Positions 42,301 to 53,200 of a stretch of 64,000 nt of DNA are shown piece after piece. The notes below the pieces were generated by a model. It was not told the origin of the DNA. It worked only from the letters and a program-made list of their open reading frames with translations, and did not search any database. This DNA is from Apis mellifera (Eukaryota; Arthropoda; Insecta; Hymenoptera; Apidae), in contig NC_037650.1 in assembly GCF_003254395.2 (NCBI RefSeq), positions 9,548,071 through 9,612,070 on the forward strand, written 5' to 3'. How positions within the stretch are numbered: the first letter of the stretch is position 1; each line of letters starts with the position of its first letter. Made by a program: the position numbers and the translations under genes.

Positions 42301-45300
42301 GAATGAATTTCTCGTCGGCCGGAAAAAGGGGGATAATCGAAGGGGATGACTCGGTCGATTATATTTATCATGGACAAATGAAAGGTTATCGTCACCAGAG
42401 AGGATCGAGAACAGTTACGAGCGTTCGAATGAAACGGGAGAACCGACTCGCCTTGTTCTCGAAAGGGGACATAAAAGGAGAACGGTTCTAAGTCTACCGA
42501 GAGCACCTGTTATCCGGGGGCCTGCCCTTCAACTATCGCCGTGTCACGGAGAAATCGATGAAGTGAATCTTGTCTTGTTGAGATGGGATCGAATGTATCG
42601 GTTGAATAGATCCGAATCCGGATCGAAAAGTTTCTTCAATATTCCTTCGAAGTATATATAAAAAGGAGATTCGTGGATAATAAAAAATAATCTTGTAGAT
42701 ATCGTTAAAATTATTAACCTCGATTACTTTTTTCGATTTAAATTTCCAGAAAAATTTATATCGCGCGATCGATATCGATTTAATCGAAATTGATTCCCAA
42801 CTGCTATTATTAAGTCATACGTAACACCTTAATAATTTGGATTACTCAATTTCAATTAGTCTTTTACACATCGTATAAAATATGAAGTAAGAAAGAAAAT
42901 TAATAGCTTGGGATCAAGTAATCGACCAATTTGGTTAATCGAAATCGATTAATAATTTTTCAACGAAAGTATAAAATTCTTTCTTCGAATTTATTTTAAG
43001 AAGACTTTTACAAATTTGTGACACCACCTGTTATCTTTAAAAATTCCAGCATCCAGGTTGTTACCCAAAGTTCGCAATTAATCCAATGACGTTAAATCTA
43101 AAATTAGCGTGATTCATTCTGAATCACGTTTAAAGAATTCATCGAAACTCCGATCGAAACATATTTGTAATGATCAATAATTAGAGAAATCGATCCTAAC
43201 CTCAATATACGATTCGACGCCTATTCAGAGAATATTACATGCTTTCGAAAATATCGTGGGCAAACGAGAGTCGATATTTCATTATCGAGCTGCTTCATTA
43301 TTCGGCTAATATAACGAAACAGCAGAAGTCACTCTCTGCTAGTTGGTTTCTGGGACGAGGACTTAAAAGGAGAGCGTGGTCGTCCTAAACTCGTGGGTGT
43401 ACCTGCCATTTTATGAGTCAATAAACACTAATCTAAACAGATCCATTGAATTCGTTGCGATCGTTGATTCGAAAATTTGAAAATTTCTCCATTTTGAAAG
43501 TTTATTTAAAAAAAAAAAAAATTTATCGATAAAATGATATATTTCCGTACAAAAAAAAGAAAAGAGGTATTTGTTTGCGTGGCAAAATATGATCGCGCTA
43601 TTCTTTCACATTTCATATCTTGACGCCACGTTTATTCTTGCATTCGTTCGCGCGATATAAAACCTCGTTTTAGATTAGTTAAGATATGCGATTCGAGTGA
43701 CTTGATTTCAAATAATAACTTTTTACTGTTATGAACTGTTATGAGTGTACAATTATACGCATATATTTATTTCATTTTTTTTATTTCCAAATTGTCAAAT
43801 CCAACTAATTTAGATAGACTCGATCTGTCATTTACTCTTTCGAATATTTCTTTAGTTAAAAGAAACAACAGTTGCTAGGTAACGTAATGTTCTATTTCTA
43901 GTTTCGTGCTTACTGATATTGATCCCTATAGAGTAGCACGAGTTTTAAAATTTTCGACATTCTTGACTTAAACTCAAAAAACTTTGCAATCGGTGATTGG
44001 CAAAATTTAATAGTTGAACTTACGAATAAAGTTACTTTCATAAATCACTTTAATAATTTATTATTCAAAACGTAATAATAATTGTACTGTCGTGCGAAAA
44101 ATGGACTCATAATATAAACAAATTCAAGAATTTTAATAAAGTAATTACTTAAGTAATGATTTCATTCGAATTATTTTTAATTATTTTTAACTTTTTCAAC
44201 TCTGTTCGCGAAAAATAGGATAAAAATTATTATCAGAGGAAAAATTGCAAATTTATAATAATAATTTATAACTTATGAGTAAAAAGTGCTTGCTTAAGGT
44301 GACTTTATTCGAATTATTTTTAACTATTTTTAAGTTTTTCAACTCTGTTCGCGAAAAATAGGATAAAAATTATTATCAGACGAAAAATTGCAAATTTATA
44401 ATAATAATTTATAACTTATGAGTAAAAAGTGCTTGCTTAAGGTGACTTTATTCGAATTATTTTTAACTACTTTTAACTTTTTCAACTCTGTTCGCGAAAA
44501 ATAAGGATAAAAATTATTATCAAACGAAAAAATTACAAATTTATAACAATAATTTATAATTTATGAGTAAAAAGTGCTTGCTAATATTAATTCTTTGAAA
44601 ATTTAAACTACAATTTTAAATTGCTCTACTCGGAAGTAACTATTACGGAATGAAACGCCTCATAAGCTTGACTAATCTGACTTAAAGTGTAACAAGGAAA
44701 GTGCGCCTTACGGAAATAGCACTTACTTAGTAAGTCAATGTTTCTTCCGCCAGCGGAACCGCATTTCTTCACGGCCACAGGACACGTACGACAAAATCAC
44801 CAGCTGACTTTTAATAACCGTGATTCAGAGATACGAATTGTTCATGGATTTCTGGAATTATATGTGGGTCATTGATTGTCAGTGAAGAAATTCGTGGCAC
44901 TGTATACGAATACCGCGAATCTCTGAATCCACAAAGGCCATAATTGGAAGAGATGGAAACCGAGGTTTATTTTTTAACTAAATAACGTTTGATTTGGATA
45001 ATATATAAGAATTGTAATAGTGAATATATAATTCGTTGTATAATTTCTATGATTAATATCATTTTATGTTTGTAAAAAATAAAGTTTGAGGAAAATTATA
45101 AGATGATGATAATTGACGATACAAAAGTTTTCATTCATTCGAGAAAATTGATCTAATTTGGAAAATGTTTTAATGAAAGTTTGTGAAAATATCTATAAAT
45201 AAATAATGAGTAATTTTTTCAGCAAGGAAAATTTTTTTTAATTAAATAACGTTTGATTTGGATAATATATAAGAATTGGTAATGGTGAAAAATTGTAAAA

Positions 45301-46904
45301 CACTCGGTCGTATAATTTCTATGATTAATATCATTTTATAAAATTTGTAAAAGATAAAGTTTGAGGAAAATTATAAGATGACAATAATTGAATATTCAAT
45401 ACAAAAGTTTTCATTTATTCGAGGGAATTGATCTAATTTAGAAAATCTTTTAATGAAAGTTTGTGAAAGTATCTATAGATAAATAACGAGTAATTTTTTC
45501 AGCAAAGAAAATTTGTATTAAAAGATAAAATAATAAAAATATTGAAACTTTAAATAAGGATTGATTTCATTTTTTCAAAGTGATATTATTCAATTAAGGA
45601 AATTGTTTCTTACATAATTTGATAAATGATTTCAATAAAAAAAAAAAACTCAAAAAATTTGATTAAAAATAAATTTCTTTCGATTTTAAATTTTGATAAT
45701 AATTTATTGCTAATTGGATTTACGTGAGACGCGAGGTATAAAAACTTTTATATGATTGATCTTATATATGATTTTGAGTCATCGTGTTACGTATCGTTTA
45801 TTCAGAAACTGATGATTTAATCTATCATTAATCGATATCTATATTTAATTATTTATACTCTATCTTTTCTCGTGATTCACGCAAAATTATTATATAATTA
45901 TCTTAAATATTCAATAATTAAATTAAATTAGTATTTGAATATTATTCTATTTCAAATTTTGTTGATATTTTCTCTATCTTATAAATTCAAAGATAGAAGA
46001 AGGTTTAAATATTAATGTGAATACTAATTGTATTTACATATTCATTAAAAATCTATATGCCTGCAAAATTTGAATTGAAAATTTCAAAGTAAATATTCGG
46101 CATTCGTAATGCTTCCTTCAAACGTATTCTTTGAGATAAACAAACTGCTCAATATTTCAAAATTCCAAGAAATATCATATAATTGTATACTTTTGAAAAC
46201 ATAATTAAGAATGGATTCGAAAATCAGCTGATTGCATTATTTTATGTAAAAAAAAAATTGTATAAATATGTAACTAATTAGATTATTGATACTAGATATA
46301 TAAATATCTCAAAACAATGATTTTCCTTTATGCTCTATGATAAAAAACATTAAAATAACAGATTGAAAAAACATGAGATGAAAATACATATACAAGATTC
46401 TATCAATAGAAAATATGAACAACCACAAATTTTTAACTCAAAAAAACAAATTCTGAATTATGTCATCAAAAAAAAACTTATTATGCAACTATCTAACTGA
46501 ATAATAAGATAACACTAGAATTACCAAACTTTTGCACACAAAATTTTTTTTAATAAAGTTAATATTTTACTAAGATAAGATAGAAATGAATGAATTTCGT
46601 GGCACAACTTCAATTACATTTAAAATACTTAGATATACTCATTATATATATATAGTAATTCTAATGCTAGAATCAAATCAAAAAAAAAAAAAAAAATCAA
46701 AAGTAAAAAGCAACCAAAAACTCACCATCCTCGGCCGTATCTATCCCTGTACACCGAAACAGCGAATCCAAACATAGATCTGGTCTCATTCCGATACACA
46801 GCGTAATGTTTCGTCTCGACGTTGAACGCATCCGAGCACCACGGTGGTAAACCGACGACAAAGATCAGGCCAATTAAGCCCGCGATTATATTCGCGTACC
46901 ACAT
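11902..46904 (-). CDS. integrin alpha subunit (alpha-PS2/inflated-like), 5' part of gene, three exons
   Basis: A type I membrane receptor subunit that pairs with beta-PS to bind extracellular matrix. Exons 46726-46904, 18583-18704 and 11902-12020 join in frame (phase 2, then phase 1, ending phase 0) to give the first 140 residues. Residues 1 to about 26 are a signal peptide (MWYANIIAGLIGLIFVVGLP). The mature protein begins near FNVET and runs into propeller blade 1 (SMFGFAVSVYRD, then WAIVGAPEAETPQAG), GGAVYKC and LQWFGATVSAS, all integrin alpha hallmarks. C-terminal blades, thigh, calf, transmembrane segment and tail are off the left edge. The introns are about 28,021 bp, 6,562 bp and more than 11,901 bp. 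The start is the first ATG after an in-frame stop. MFGF, GGAVYKC and QWFGATV favour the PS2/alpha-V-like class over PS1 or PS3, but the subclass is an inference from remembered family patterns. Confidence 0.85.
12341..12372. repeat. (GA)n microsatellite
   Basis: An interrupted GA run about 350 bp upstream, on the coding strand, of integrin exon 3. Confidence 0.85.
13140..13866. repeat. tandem repeat, unit about 240 bp, 3 copies
   Basis: Units start at TTCAGTTACCCAATAACGTC near 13153, 13396 (variant) and 13631. They continue with TTTCTTATATTTCATTTTA and end at CCAATATCTATCTCTCAAAA. High identity suggests recent duplication. It lies in integrin intron 2. Confidence 0.85.
14049..14096. repeat. 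GC-rich direct repeat, copy 1
   Basis: CGGCCCAATTATTTCGCCGG, then CGCTCATTAAGGGGTGTACG and TCAATTAA. It matches 14542-14587 except for a 2-bp indel. Flanking DNA is only weakly similar (CGACCTTCCT downstream in both). Confidence 0.85.
14542..14587. repeat. GC-rich direct repeat, copy 2
   Basis: Second copy of the block at 14049-14096, 493 bp away in the same orientation, lacking the GT of GGGGTGTACG. It is followed by a GC-richer stretch (14590-15000) without a recognised gene. Confidence 0.85.
15180..15490. repeat. local duplication, unit about 120 bp
   Basis: GGAAAGAATTAGGTAGATGG, then GTTGAGAGAGTTGGGAAGAG and GGAATTTTGTAAC-GTG, a T-run and CAGAAGGACGATTTAAAAAA, occurs twice in full (about 15250-15363 and 15370-15476) and once in part near 15190. 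Confidence 0.8.
16910..17645. repeat. minisatellite-like tandem array, unit 139-146 bp, 5 copies
   Basis: CGTACAAACTTCTTCAATC recurs at 16921, 17067, 17213, 17352 and 17491, with the last boundary at 17636. Each unit carries ACGTTCACTTGCAACCGCTT. The two 139-bp units are nearly identical to each other and lack the same internal bases, so they derive from one another. Confidence 0.9.
17983..18025. repeat. tetranucleotide microsatellite (CCAA)n/(CCAG)n
   Basis: A run of CCAA units grading into CCAG units, translated as a Thr-Asn-Gln-Pro or Gly-Trp-Leu-Val run in chance frames. Confidence 0.9.
18123..18148. repeat. (TG)n microsatellite
   Basis: A pure TG run of 13 units in integrin intron 2. 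Confidence 0.9.
18583..18704 (-). CDS. integrin alpha exon 2 (FG-GAP blade)
   Basis: A 122-bp exon between a pyrimidine-rich TTTCGCAG acceptor and an AAAG^GTAACT donor. Its first base completes the Trp codon split at the end of exon 1, giving GRGWAIVGAPEAETPQAG and then VYRGGAVYKCD. The VGAPEA and GGAVYKC strings are diagnostic for integrin alpha propellers. It lies alone in about 35 kb of intronic DNA. Confidence 0.85.
22105..22740 (+). pseudogene. NUMT: nuclear copy of part of mitochondrial cytochrome b
   Basis: Reads as the central part of bee-type cytochrome b when TGA is taken as Trp. Recognisable stretches: MNGVSFYFLVMYIHI from 22111, then after a 1-bp insertion near 22248 GYVLF, ITNLLSVISYIGDTIVL, GGFSINNATLNRFFSLHF. 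After further indels near 22468-22500 come HPYFSIKDLLGF, INFQFPYHLGDPDNFKIENP, HIKPEW and FAYSILRAIPNK. In-frame TGA codons stand where the enzyme has Trp. Frameshifts, nuclear stops and loss of both ends make it non-functional. It lies in integrin intron 1, on the strand opposite to the host gene. Confidence 0.92.
25855..26260. repeat. diverged duplication, about 200-bp unit
   Basis: CAAATAC(A/G)ATTTTACACACGC or a close variant, preceded by AATCAAAT, is shared by about 25928-25965 and 26204-26245. GGAAAG(G/A)ATTAACA and CTTAAAATAACTGT are also present in both halves. Confidence 0.65.
28621..29330. repeat. tandem array with mixed 58-bp and 71-bp units, about 10 copies
   Basis: AAAGTTGTTT recurs near 28640, 28711, 28782, 28840, 28911, 28969, 29040, 29110, 29185 and 29269, with spacings mostly 71 or 58. 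Units share TCAAAAATTCGAAAAATATT and AAAGATGAAG; the longer ones add GATTCATCAGAGATTCGAT or a similar insert. Open frames on both strands through it simply translate the repeat. Confidence 0.9.
30515..30834. repeat. 165-bp tandem duplication covering the left end of fold-back copy B and its flank
   Basis: TTGCTCGTGGCTTATTTATT plus the element end TTATAA(G/T)CGATTTAAGTT occurs at about 30597-30668 and again at about 30762-30834. The upstream flank ATTAATGAAATCATTGAAGA is also doubled. The duplication therefore happened after insertion and produced a truncated extra left end at 30620. Confidence 0.7.
30785..30940. mobile_element. fold-back/MITE-like element, copy B (inverted relative to copy A)
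   Basis: The reverse complement of its core (TTTATCTTGGTTACATTATT, then GCGCCGCGGCG) matches copy A at 10238-10407. The ends TTATAATCGATTTAAGTTTG and, read in reverse, TTGCAAGCAATTTGAGGTTT form an imperfect inverted repeat. Same size class as copy A, with moderate divergence between them. Confidence 0.6.
32473..32499. repeat. (TA)n microsatellite
   Basis: TA run with one TG interruption, in integrin intron 1. Confidence 0.85.
36065..36347. repeat. tandem duplication, unit about 138 bp, 2 copies
   Basis: TTTTTGAGGAATTCGAATTG to TTTTATCCATAATTCATCGA is present at about 36067-36204 and again at about 36210-36344, with few differences. It is recent. Confidence 0.9.
40010..40900. repeat. degenerate tandem repeat, unit about 230 bp, 4 copies
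   Basis: A block reading TTTCGTTTGGTTTGTTGAAA, then TTTTAGGTTATGTCTCGT, recurs near 40025, 40260, 40495 and 40710. Between copies is GTTGCTTTTGTTTTGGTAAT, then TTTTCTGATTAAAATTCTGG. Confidence 0.75.
44163..44590. repeat. tandem repeat, unit 143 bp, 3 copies
   Basis: CTCTGTTCGCGAAAAATA occurs at 44200, 44343 and 44486. Units include TAACTTATGAGTAAAAAGTG and CTTGCTTAAGGTGACTTTAT. Near-identical copies imply recent expansion. Confidence 0.92.
44975..45510. repeat. tandem duplication, unit about 264 bp, 2 copies
   Basis: AAATAACGTTTGATTTGGAT starts copies at 44980 and 45244. Both run through AAAGTTTGAGGAAAATTATA and TTGATCTAATTT to GAGTAATTTTTTCAGCAA. Confidence 0.9.
46726..46904 (-). CDS. integrin alpha exon 1 (signal peptide and start of blade 1)
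   Basis: Starts at ATG 46904 and ends at an ATG^GTGAG donor after codon phase 2. It encodes the hydrophobic signal peptide, FNVETKHYAVYRNETRS and MFGFAVSVYRDRYGRG. The in-frame stop upstream of the ATG lies in the sequence before GTGATCAAGTGGG, so the ORF cannot extend far 5'. NETR contains a potential N-glycosylation site. Confidence 0.85.
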
Positions 46905-47600
46905 GGTCACACTTGGTATTCCCACTTGATCACACCCAATTCAATCGTTCTCATCCACTAAGTGCATGCATAAGTTCCAACTTAGAAGAGAAACTGTCAT
47001 AAACTGTGTACAATATCAATTGAAGATCCGATGGTAATCGTGTAACGACAGGGTGGCGCGAAGGGCTACATGTGCCATCCACGAGGCCCTCGAGACACTG
47101 CGGGGAAACGTCGGATGGAAACGTCGACCTAGGAAACGTCGAGAGGAAGTGGGAGGGGGAGGCACACACAAGAGTCGGAGACGTCTGCTTGACGGACGGC
47201 CGCGGACAGACTGAGTAGAAGCCCGTTCTTTCGGTTACTCTTCGCTCTCTTGACTTACGAGGGCTGCAACTCCCACCCACTTGCACGAAGTTGCGCTCCG
47301 CTCCGGCGTGCTTGCGTGCCGCAACTGCGCGACCCGGCCGGCCTCTGCTCTCTGCTCTCGTCGCTGCCGCCTTTTTTTCCGCGTCTATTCTCTCCGATGT
47401 GTTTATCGGTCGACGCTGTGTTTTCGCGACACCGCTTCGCCACAGCGAATCGCTAGGTACGCTGCCGCTAAAACGTCTTTTCGCCTCCGGGCGCAGCGTA
47501 ACGTGCGTATCTTCGCTGAATCTTCATCACGTGTTTCATGTTGGAGAGTTTTTTTTTTCCTTTTTTCCTTTTGCTTTTAATCAGTTGAGATTGTTACGTT
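46905..47600 (-). promoter_or_regulatory. CpG-containing 5' UTR/promoter patch of the integrin alpha gene
   Basis: GC and CpG content rise sharply over about 47040-47540, between AT-rich DNA on both sides, and fall back near 47580. This lies immediately 5' of integrin exon 1. Open frames on both strands here (for example 47291-47647 plus and 46951-47286 minus) show no family similarity and are best read as products of the local composition. Confidence 0.5.
47181..47214 (-). promoter_or_regulatory. candidate integrin alpha core promoter (Inr plus DPE-like)
   Basis: On the minus strand a TCAGTC initiator would place +1 at 47212, and AGACGT, a DPE-like word, starts about 27 nt downstream (one base off ideal spacing). 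It sits in the CpG-containing patch upstream of exon 1 and would give a 5' UTR of about 308 nt. No TATA box is evident. Inference only. Confidence 0.35.
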
Positions 47601-50231
47601 TATCTTGTAATTTTATTAATAGATTGCGAATATTTGTGGGAAGTTAAATTTTTGTAGATACGATTTGGATTTAAGTGGAGATTTTTTTTCGTATTGGAAC
47701 AATGCATGTTGCGATGAATGCATGTTATTTTTTTAGACTATTTTTAGTATTTTGTACATTCAGATTTTACGTTTTAATTATTAATGACTATAATGGTCGG
47801 AAGAGAAGAAGGGTGAAACGGGGTAAATGTTTTCTCTGTTAATAAAAAATTGGATGACGGAAAAAATTTTAATTGCTATTAGATGAAGCTTGTATATAAT
47901 ATATTGGAAAATAATATTTTCAAAGAACAAACTCGAAAATATAGGATCCTCTTTTTTAAATTCGTGATGAAATGACATTTAATACAATAATCATATGATT
48001 ATGTTAAAATTTAATACTTAATGTGTTCATTCTAAAACAGTACCCCATTTTATTTTACTTTTTCTTATATAATAAATAACAATAATTTATAAAAGAAAAT
48101 ACATATAATATATAATTTTATATATATATATAACAATGACAGTGAGATCAATTTTCAATTTACAATATTGTAACTTATTTAGAAATAAAAAAATACAAAA
48201 GATTTTAATATAATTTTTAATCAAATGAAATTTTAATTTATTTTCTATTGGTTGAACTTAATAGATGGCCCATTTTCTTGGTTGTATTGTAAATGAGTAT
48301 GAATAGAGATTGGCATGCTTTATCAATCTCAGTTCTTAAGATTTTGCTACCCCTGTTAAGACTCAATTTTCGATTCTGTTACAATCATTCGTGGAACTTG
48401 TGAGCTGAATCATCATGATAATCATCGCGGCTTGTAAATAAAAATAATACAAATAATTTGCATTTGATATTTGAAAAGAAATCTTATATTTGTAAATAAT
48501 CGTAATTATTATAATTACTATAATTATTATTTTATATTAATGTTGAACATTTTTTTATTAATTTTTATATTAATGTTATAATTTTTTCGTAATTAAAATA
48601 AACAGATACTTATATATTTTTTTTTAAAAATAATTCATTTTTTTATCAATCATTATTTTTTATTTAAAAACTAACTTTTTCTCTTAAAGAATTTTTAAAG
48701 AATTAAATGTTATAATAATGCTATTTTAAAATACGCACAATATATACATATAAGTATACAATATATCTTTTGTATATTTTGTATATCTATGTATATGGAA
48801 AATTATTTTTTCACTTAGGTATTTTGAAAATATAGTTTTATATAGATAATCTATTATATAATATTATATTTTTATATTTTGTTATTAAAATTATTATTTA
48901 TTTTTCATTAAATCAATTCAAAAAGAAAAAAGTGTTTTATTTCGCTATTTGAATTGTATTTAAATATTCATTTTACTTTTTAAACTTATAAATTTATTTT
49001 CAATCACATAAAAAACGTAAAACGAATAGCTTGCGTAAAGAAAGACATATGCACATATCTATAGAATGATACAATTAAGAAGAAAATGATTTTAAGCAAA
49101 AATACATGAAAAATATTATATTTTTTTATTTGAAAGTTCATCTTTGAGAAAATATTTATAATTTATCGAATGCATGAGTGCTTAATTAGTTGTTGATTGT
49201 ACTTAATTTTGATTTTAATAAACAAATACAAAATATAAACAAACAAACAAAATTTTTAATTATATTTTTTATTTATTTTCCTATATAGAATAACTTTAAT
49301 TATTCTAGCTGATTTCATTCAAATTTAACGAAGAATTATTTAAATTCACGTTTATTTAAAAAATTTTTTAAATTTTTTATTGTATCATTAGCTACATCAT
49401 TAGGACAACTTATAAAAATATTTATTCGTACTATTTTATCGCATATTATTTATTAAAAATTATGTACAGTTTGTTATCTTTAATTTTATTAAGACTAATT
49501 ATATATAATAATAATTATTCTAGCATATGGAATAATAAAAAGTATTTAATTACGTAAATTTAATAGTATATATAAGTATTAGATACGTAAATTAATTCAA
49601 TTCTTTTAGATTTATTCTTTTTTTCACACTTTTTACAATTTTATAGAAATATTATTTGCATTTATAATAGTTTATTTAATTTAATTGAATTATGTCATAA
49701 CTAATTTATTGAATAAAATTCTAATTTTTTTCAAATAAATGATATTGAATTCATTTTCATAAATTTCGTTTACAAAATGAAATTTCAAAATAATAAAATA
49801 ATAAAAAAATTATTAAATCTATTTTTAATTGTATCTCAAAACATAATAGAAATTCAATTATTAGTCATCAATATCTAATGTCATATATAGTGTACACATA
49901 TTATAAAAATTTTATAAATATGTACATACGCATCACACTCGCAAATTTACAATATACATAATTTTTTTGTGTGAATTTATCATTTTTATTAAAAGATATC
50001 GTTTAATTAAATGATATTTAATCTCATATATATTAAATATAAAAATATGAAAGTCAAATAATAATAATTATAAAAAATAGTTATGACGAAAATAATCCAT
50101 GCTTGTATCTTAAACTTTTGAGAGTGGAAAAAAAAAAGAAAAAAATAACAATTAACATGTATAAAAATTAGAAATCATGAAAACTTATACCTTTGTACAT
50201 TAATACATACAAGTTTCTATATTACTACATG
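47601..50231. other. AT-rich intergenic region between integrin alpha and mars
   Basis: Extremely A+T-rich, no supported exon. One patch of more balanced composition at about 48246-48440 (GGTTGAACTTAATAGATGGC onward) includes a 7-bp stem GAGATTG/CAATCTC and could be a remnant of a functional or transposed sequence. The mars 3' UTR must lie just below 50231. Confidence 0.6.
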
Positions 50232-53200
50232 TCAAATTGAAGATTTTTTATTTTGCGACCTTCTAACACGTTGTGGAGCTGAAATGAAATTATAACCATA
50301 TATAAATATAAAATATTTAAATAAAATCTCGTATTAACAAAAATTTTTAAAAATTATTACGTTTTTCTTCTATTTCCAAAGAATTAGAGTCTTCTAAAAG
50401 TGTACTTCTTTTATTTCTATTTTTACTCCTTCTAACATGAGGAGTTAAAGGTAGGATTGATTTGTTTGTTCCATCATTAGATTCTTTATCTAAAAAATAA
50501 AATATTTTCATTTAAATATTATATTAAAAAAAAAAAAATTATTTTATTTAGAATTATTAATACCAGAAAATTTTACACTTCTAGTAGATTTTCTTTTGTC
50601 ATTACTCTTTTCTAAATGTTTATTATCATTACAACTGTAACACACTAACTCTATATTTCTTCTTTCCCCAGTATTGATGTTAACACGACTTCTTCTTGTT
50701 CTTCTCTCTACAGGAGTTTCATTTTCTTTATATTCCAGTTCTTGTTCATTAATTGATATTTTCTTTGAAGATCTTCTTTTAGCTCTAGGTGTATCTGTTG
50801 AGGTAACAATTCTATTTCTTAAAATTCTTACACTTCCATTATGTTCATCTATTTCTTCCTTATTACTTATACAAACATTCTTCTCTAATTTTTCATTTAA
50901 TATATTTAAATCTTTATCATCTATAATTTCTTTAGATGGTGTGGAATTAATATTTGTATTTAATGTTAAAGTTTGATTTAATATCACATCATTTTCATTA
51001 TCAATTGCATTTTGTTTTATGATTTTTTTGGATGTTTTATCAACATTTTTTTGTTCTTGTAAAGGTGTAAATGCTTCTATATTTATTGATGACAGTGTTC
51101 CATCAATATTTTTATTTATAGAATTTTTATTTTCTGAATCTTTTTTAGCATCATTTAGAGAATCATTAAAATTAGTATCATCAAAAAGAAGTTTCCTTTC
51201 TACTTTAATTGCTATTTCATCAGAATTACTCAAATCAAAACTATCTATTGTTGATACTCTAGTTAAATTAATTTTTGTCTCCCCTGTTTCAGATTTAGGT
51301 GATATTTTATTTAAAGCCATTTGATCATCAAAATTAACTTTATTTATTGATTTTGTATGACTTTCCATATCATTTAAATTCTTTCGTTGTTTTAATATAC
51401 CTTTCCCAGGTGTCTGATTAGAATTAATATAAGATATTGAATCATCTAACTGTATTTTTGGTGCTTTATACATTTGACTTATTTTTATCATTGTTAATGG
51501 ACTTTTTGTTTTCATTGATAAATCGGATAATTGTGCCTTTTGCAATAAACTTGATCTCTTATTATGTTTTACAGGTGTAAATTTGTTTTCTTTAGAATCG
51601 ATGGATATAGATTTTTTTTCATAATGTATATTAGAATTTTCATTACTTTTACATTCATTACTAAGAATATGATTCAAATTAGATTCACTTATACTATTAT
51701 TATCTTTTATCTTTTCTGTCATATTTTTTTTCTTTTCTGCTAAAATAGCTCTAATGGAACTTGATTTGGTAGATGCAATTTTCTTTTTAACAGTAGATTT
51801 TTTTTTAGTAATTGGTTTAACAATAACTATTTCCTCTTCTTTCCAACCTTGTGAACGAAGTTTTTCTAATTTTTCAAATCTTAAATCACAATTTTTTATT
51901 TCCATGTACATCATATCCCAAAATCCTTGCAAATCTTTGCATGTAACTAACATCTCTCCTTTTCCTGTTTCACAATCAGCAACTAATCCACGAAATCTTT
52001 CAAACTTTTTATTTATTAACAAATTTGTTTGTCCAATTGCTTGATTTATTTCATATTGGCCATCTTCTATAGTTTCAGGCTCAGCCTTAATTTTCATCCA
52101 TTTTTCACATAATTCATTCAATCTATCTATTTCTTTATTCAAAAGAAATTGAAAATATTGTGCAGTACGTTCTTCTTCTTCAACTGAAATATTTAAATTC
52201 TTCATGACATTATCTTTTGTAGGAATATCATCATTTAGTGAATGACCAATATTAAATCCATGTCTTAATTGTTGCTCTTTCCTGGCATTACTTTTTCCAC
52301 GACTAGAAACTATATGAGGTGAAAAGAAAGCTGGTTCACACTGAGAATTTAATGATTTTAATGGAGACACTTTATTTTCTGAAGAACAAGTTATTTCTTT
52401 CATACTATTATTAGCCATTACTTTAATATCATTACTATCACTGATAGTATAAGATACATTAAGTTTCTCTTTCTCATCAGATGATAATCGTAAAGATATA
52501 GATTCTATGGAACTATCCTCTTCTATATCTGTATTTACTAATTTTGTATCAATTGCTGGTATATCTTCTTTTATATGATCTTCTTTTATAGATTGTGAAA
52601 TATTAATTTTATTACTTTTTCTTGGTGTCTTTGATGATGTATTCATTATTTGACTTATTCTGACAGGAGACATACTTTGTATGACTTCTCTGCCATATAA
52701 TGGTATATGAAGCAAACCAGATGGAGCTCTAAATTTGTGACCTTCAGGAGCAAAAGATTTATTCTCCTTCTGAGATTCTTGATTTTTATTTAAAACATTT
52801 AAATTTTTAAGTGAAGTTTTTTCTACTTCTTTTGCATTTGCTTTATTCATTAGTCTCTTTTCTGTTGCACGTGTTATTCTTTTTGGAACAGGTTCACATG
52901 TTTTAGTTGTTTTAGTTACAGGAACAGCATTACAATTATTAATTGGAGAATATACTTTATGATGAACAATTCCTACTACAAAGGGTTTCTTTTTCTTTTT
53001 TTGTTCAATTTTTCGTTGTTTTTCACGCTCAGCTTTCCATTTTTTAAGCTTATTAATACGATCTTCTGAAATTAAATTTTAACCAATTTATATTAGCATT
53101 TCATTTTTGATAAATTATTCAGTTTATATAATATTTAATACAAACCTTCAGCTTGTGTGTTCATTGTGGTAATTGGTATATTTCTGTTTTCATTGAACGT

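Larger units (their letters stand above)
18705..46725 (-). other. integrin alpha intron 1, about 28 kb
   Basis: Bounded by the exon 1 donor and exon 2 acceptor, whose phases agree. It contains the NUMT, the 58/71-bp array, fold-back copy B with its duplication, and arrays at 36, 40, 44.2 and 45 kb. GC-richer islands without recognised genes lie at about 19980-20130, 26290-26720, 28030-28290, 33110-33530, 34000-34350, 35430-35960, 36880-37110, 39470-39930, 40910-41190 and 41560-41960; they could be regulatory. AT-rich stretches between them (for example 20140-21550, 23400-23850 and 45500-46700) show nothing specific. Confidence 0.75.

Noticed and set aside
50674..52044. Plus-strand frames of about 100 codons inside the mars locus
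   Set aside because: They are antisense shadows of the long mars coding exon.
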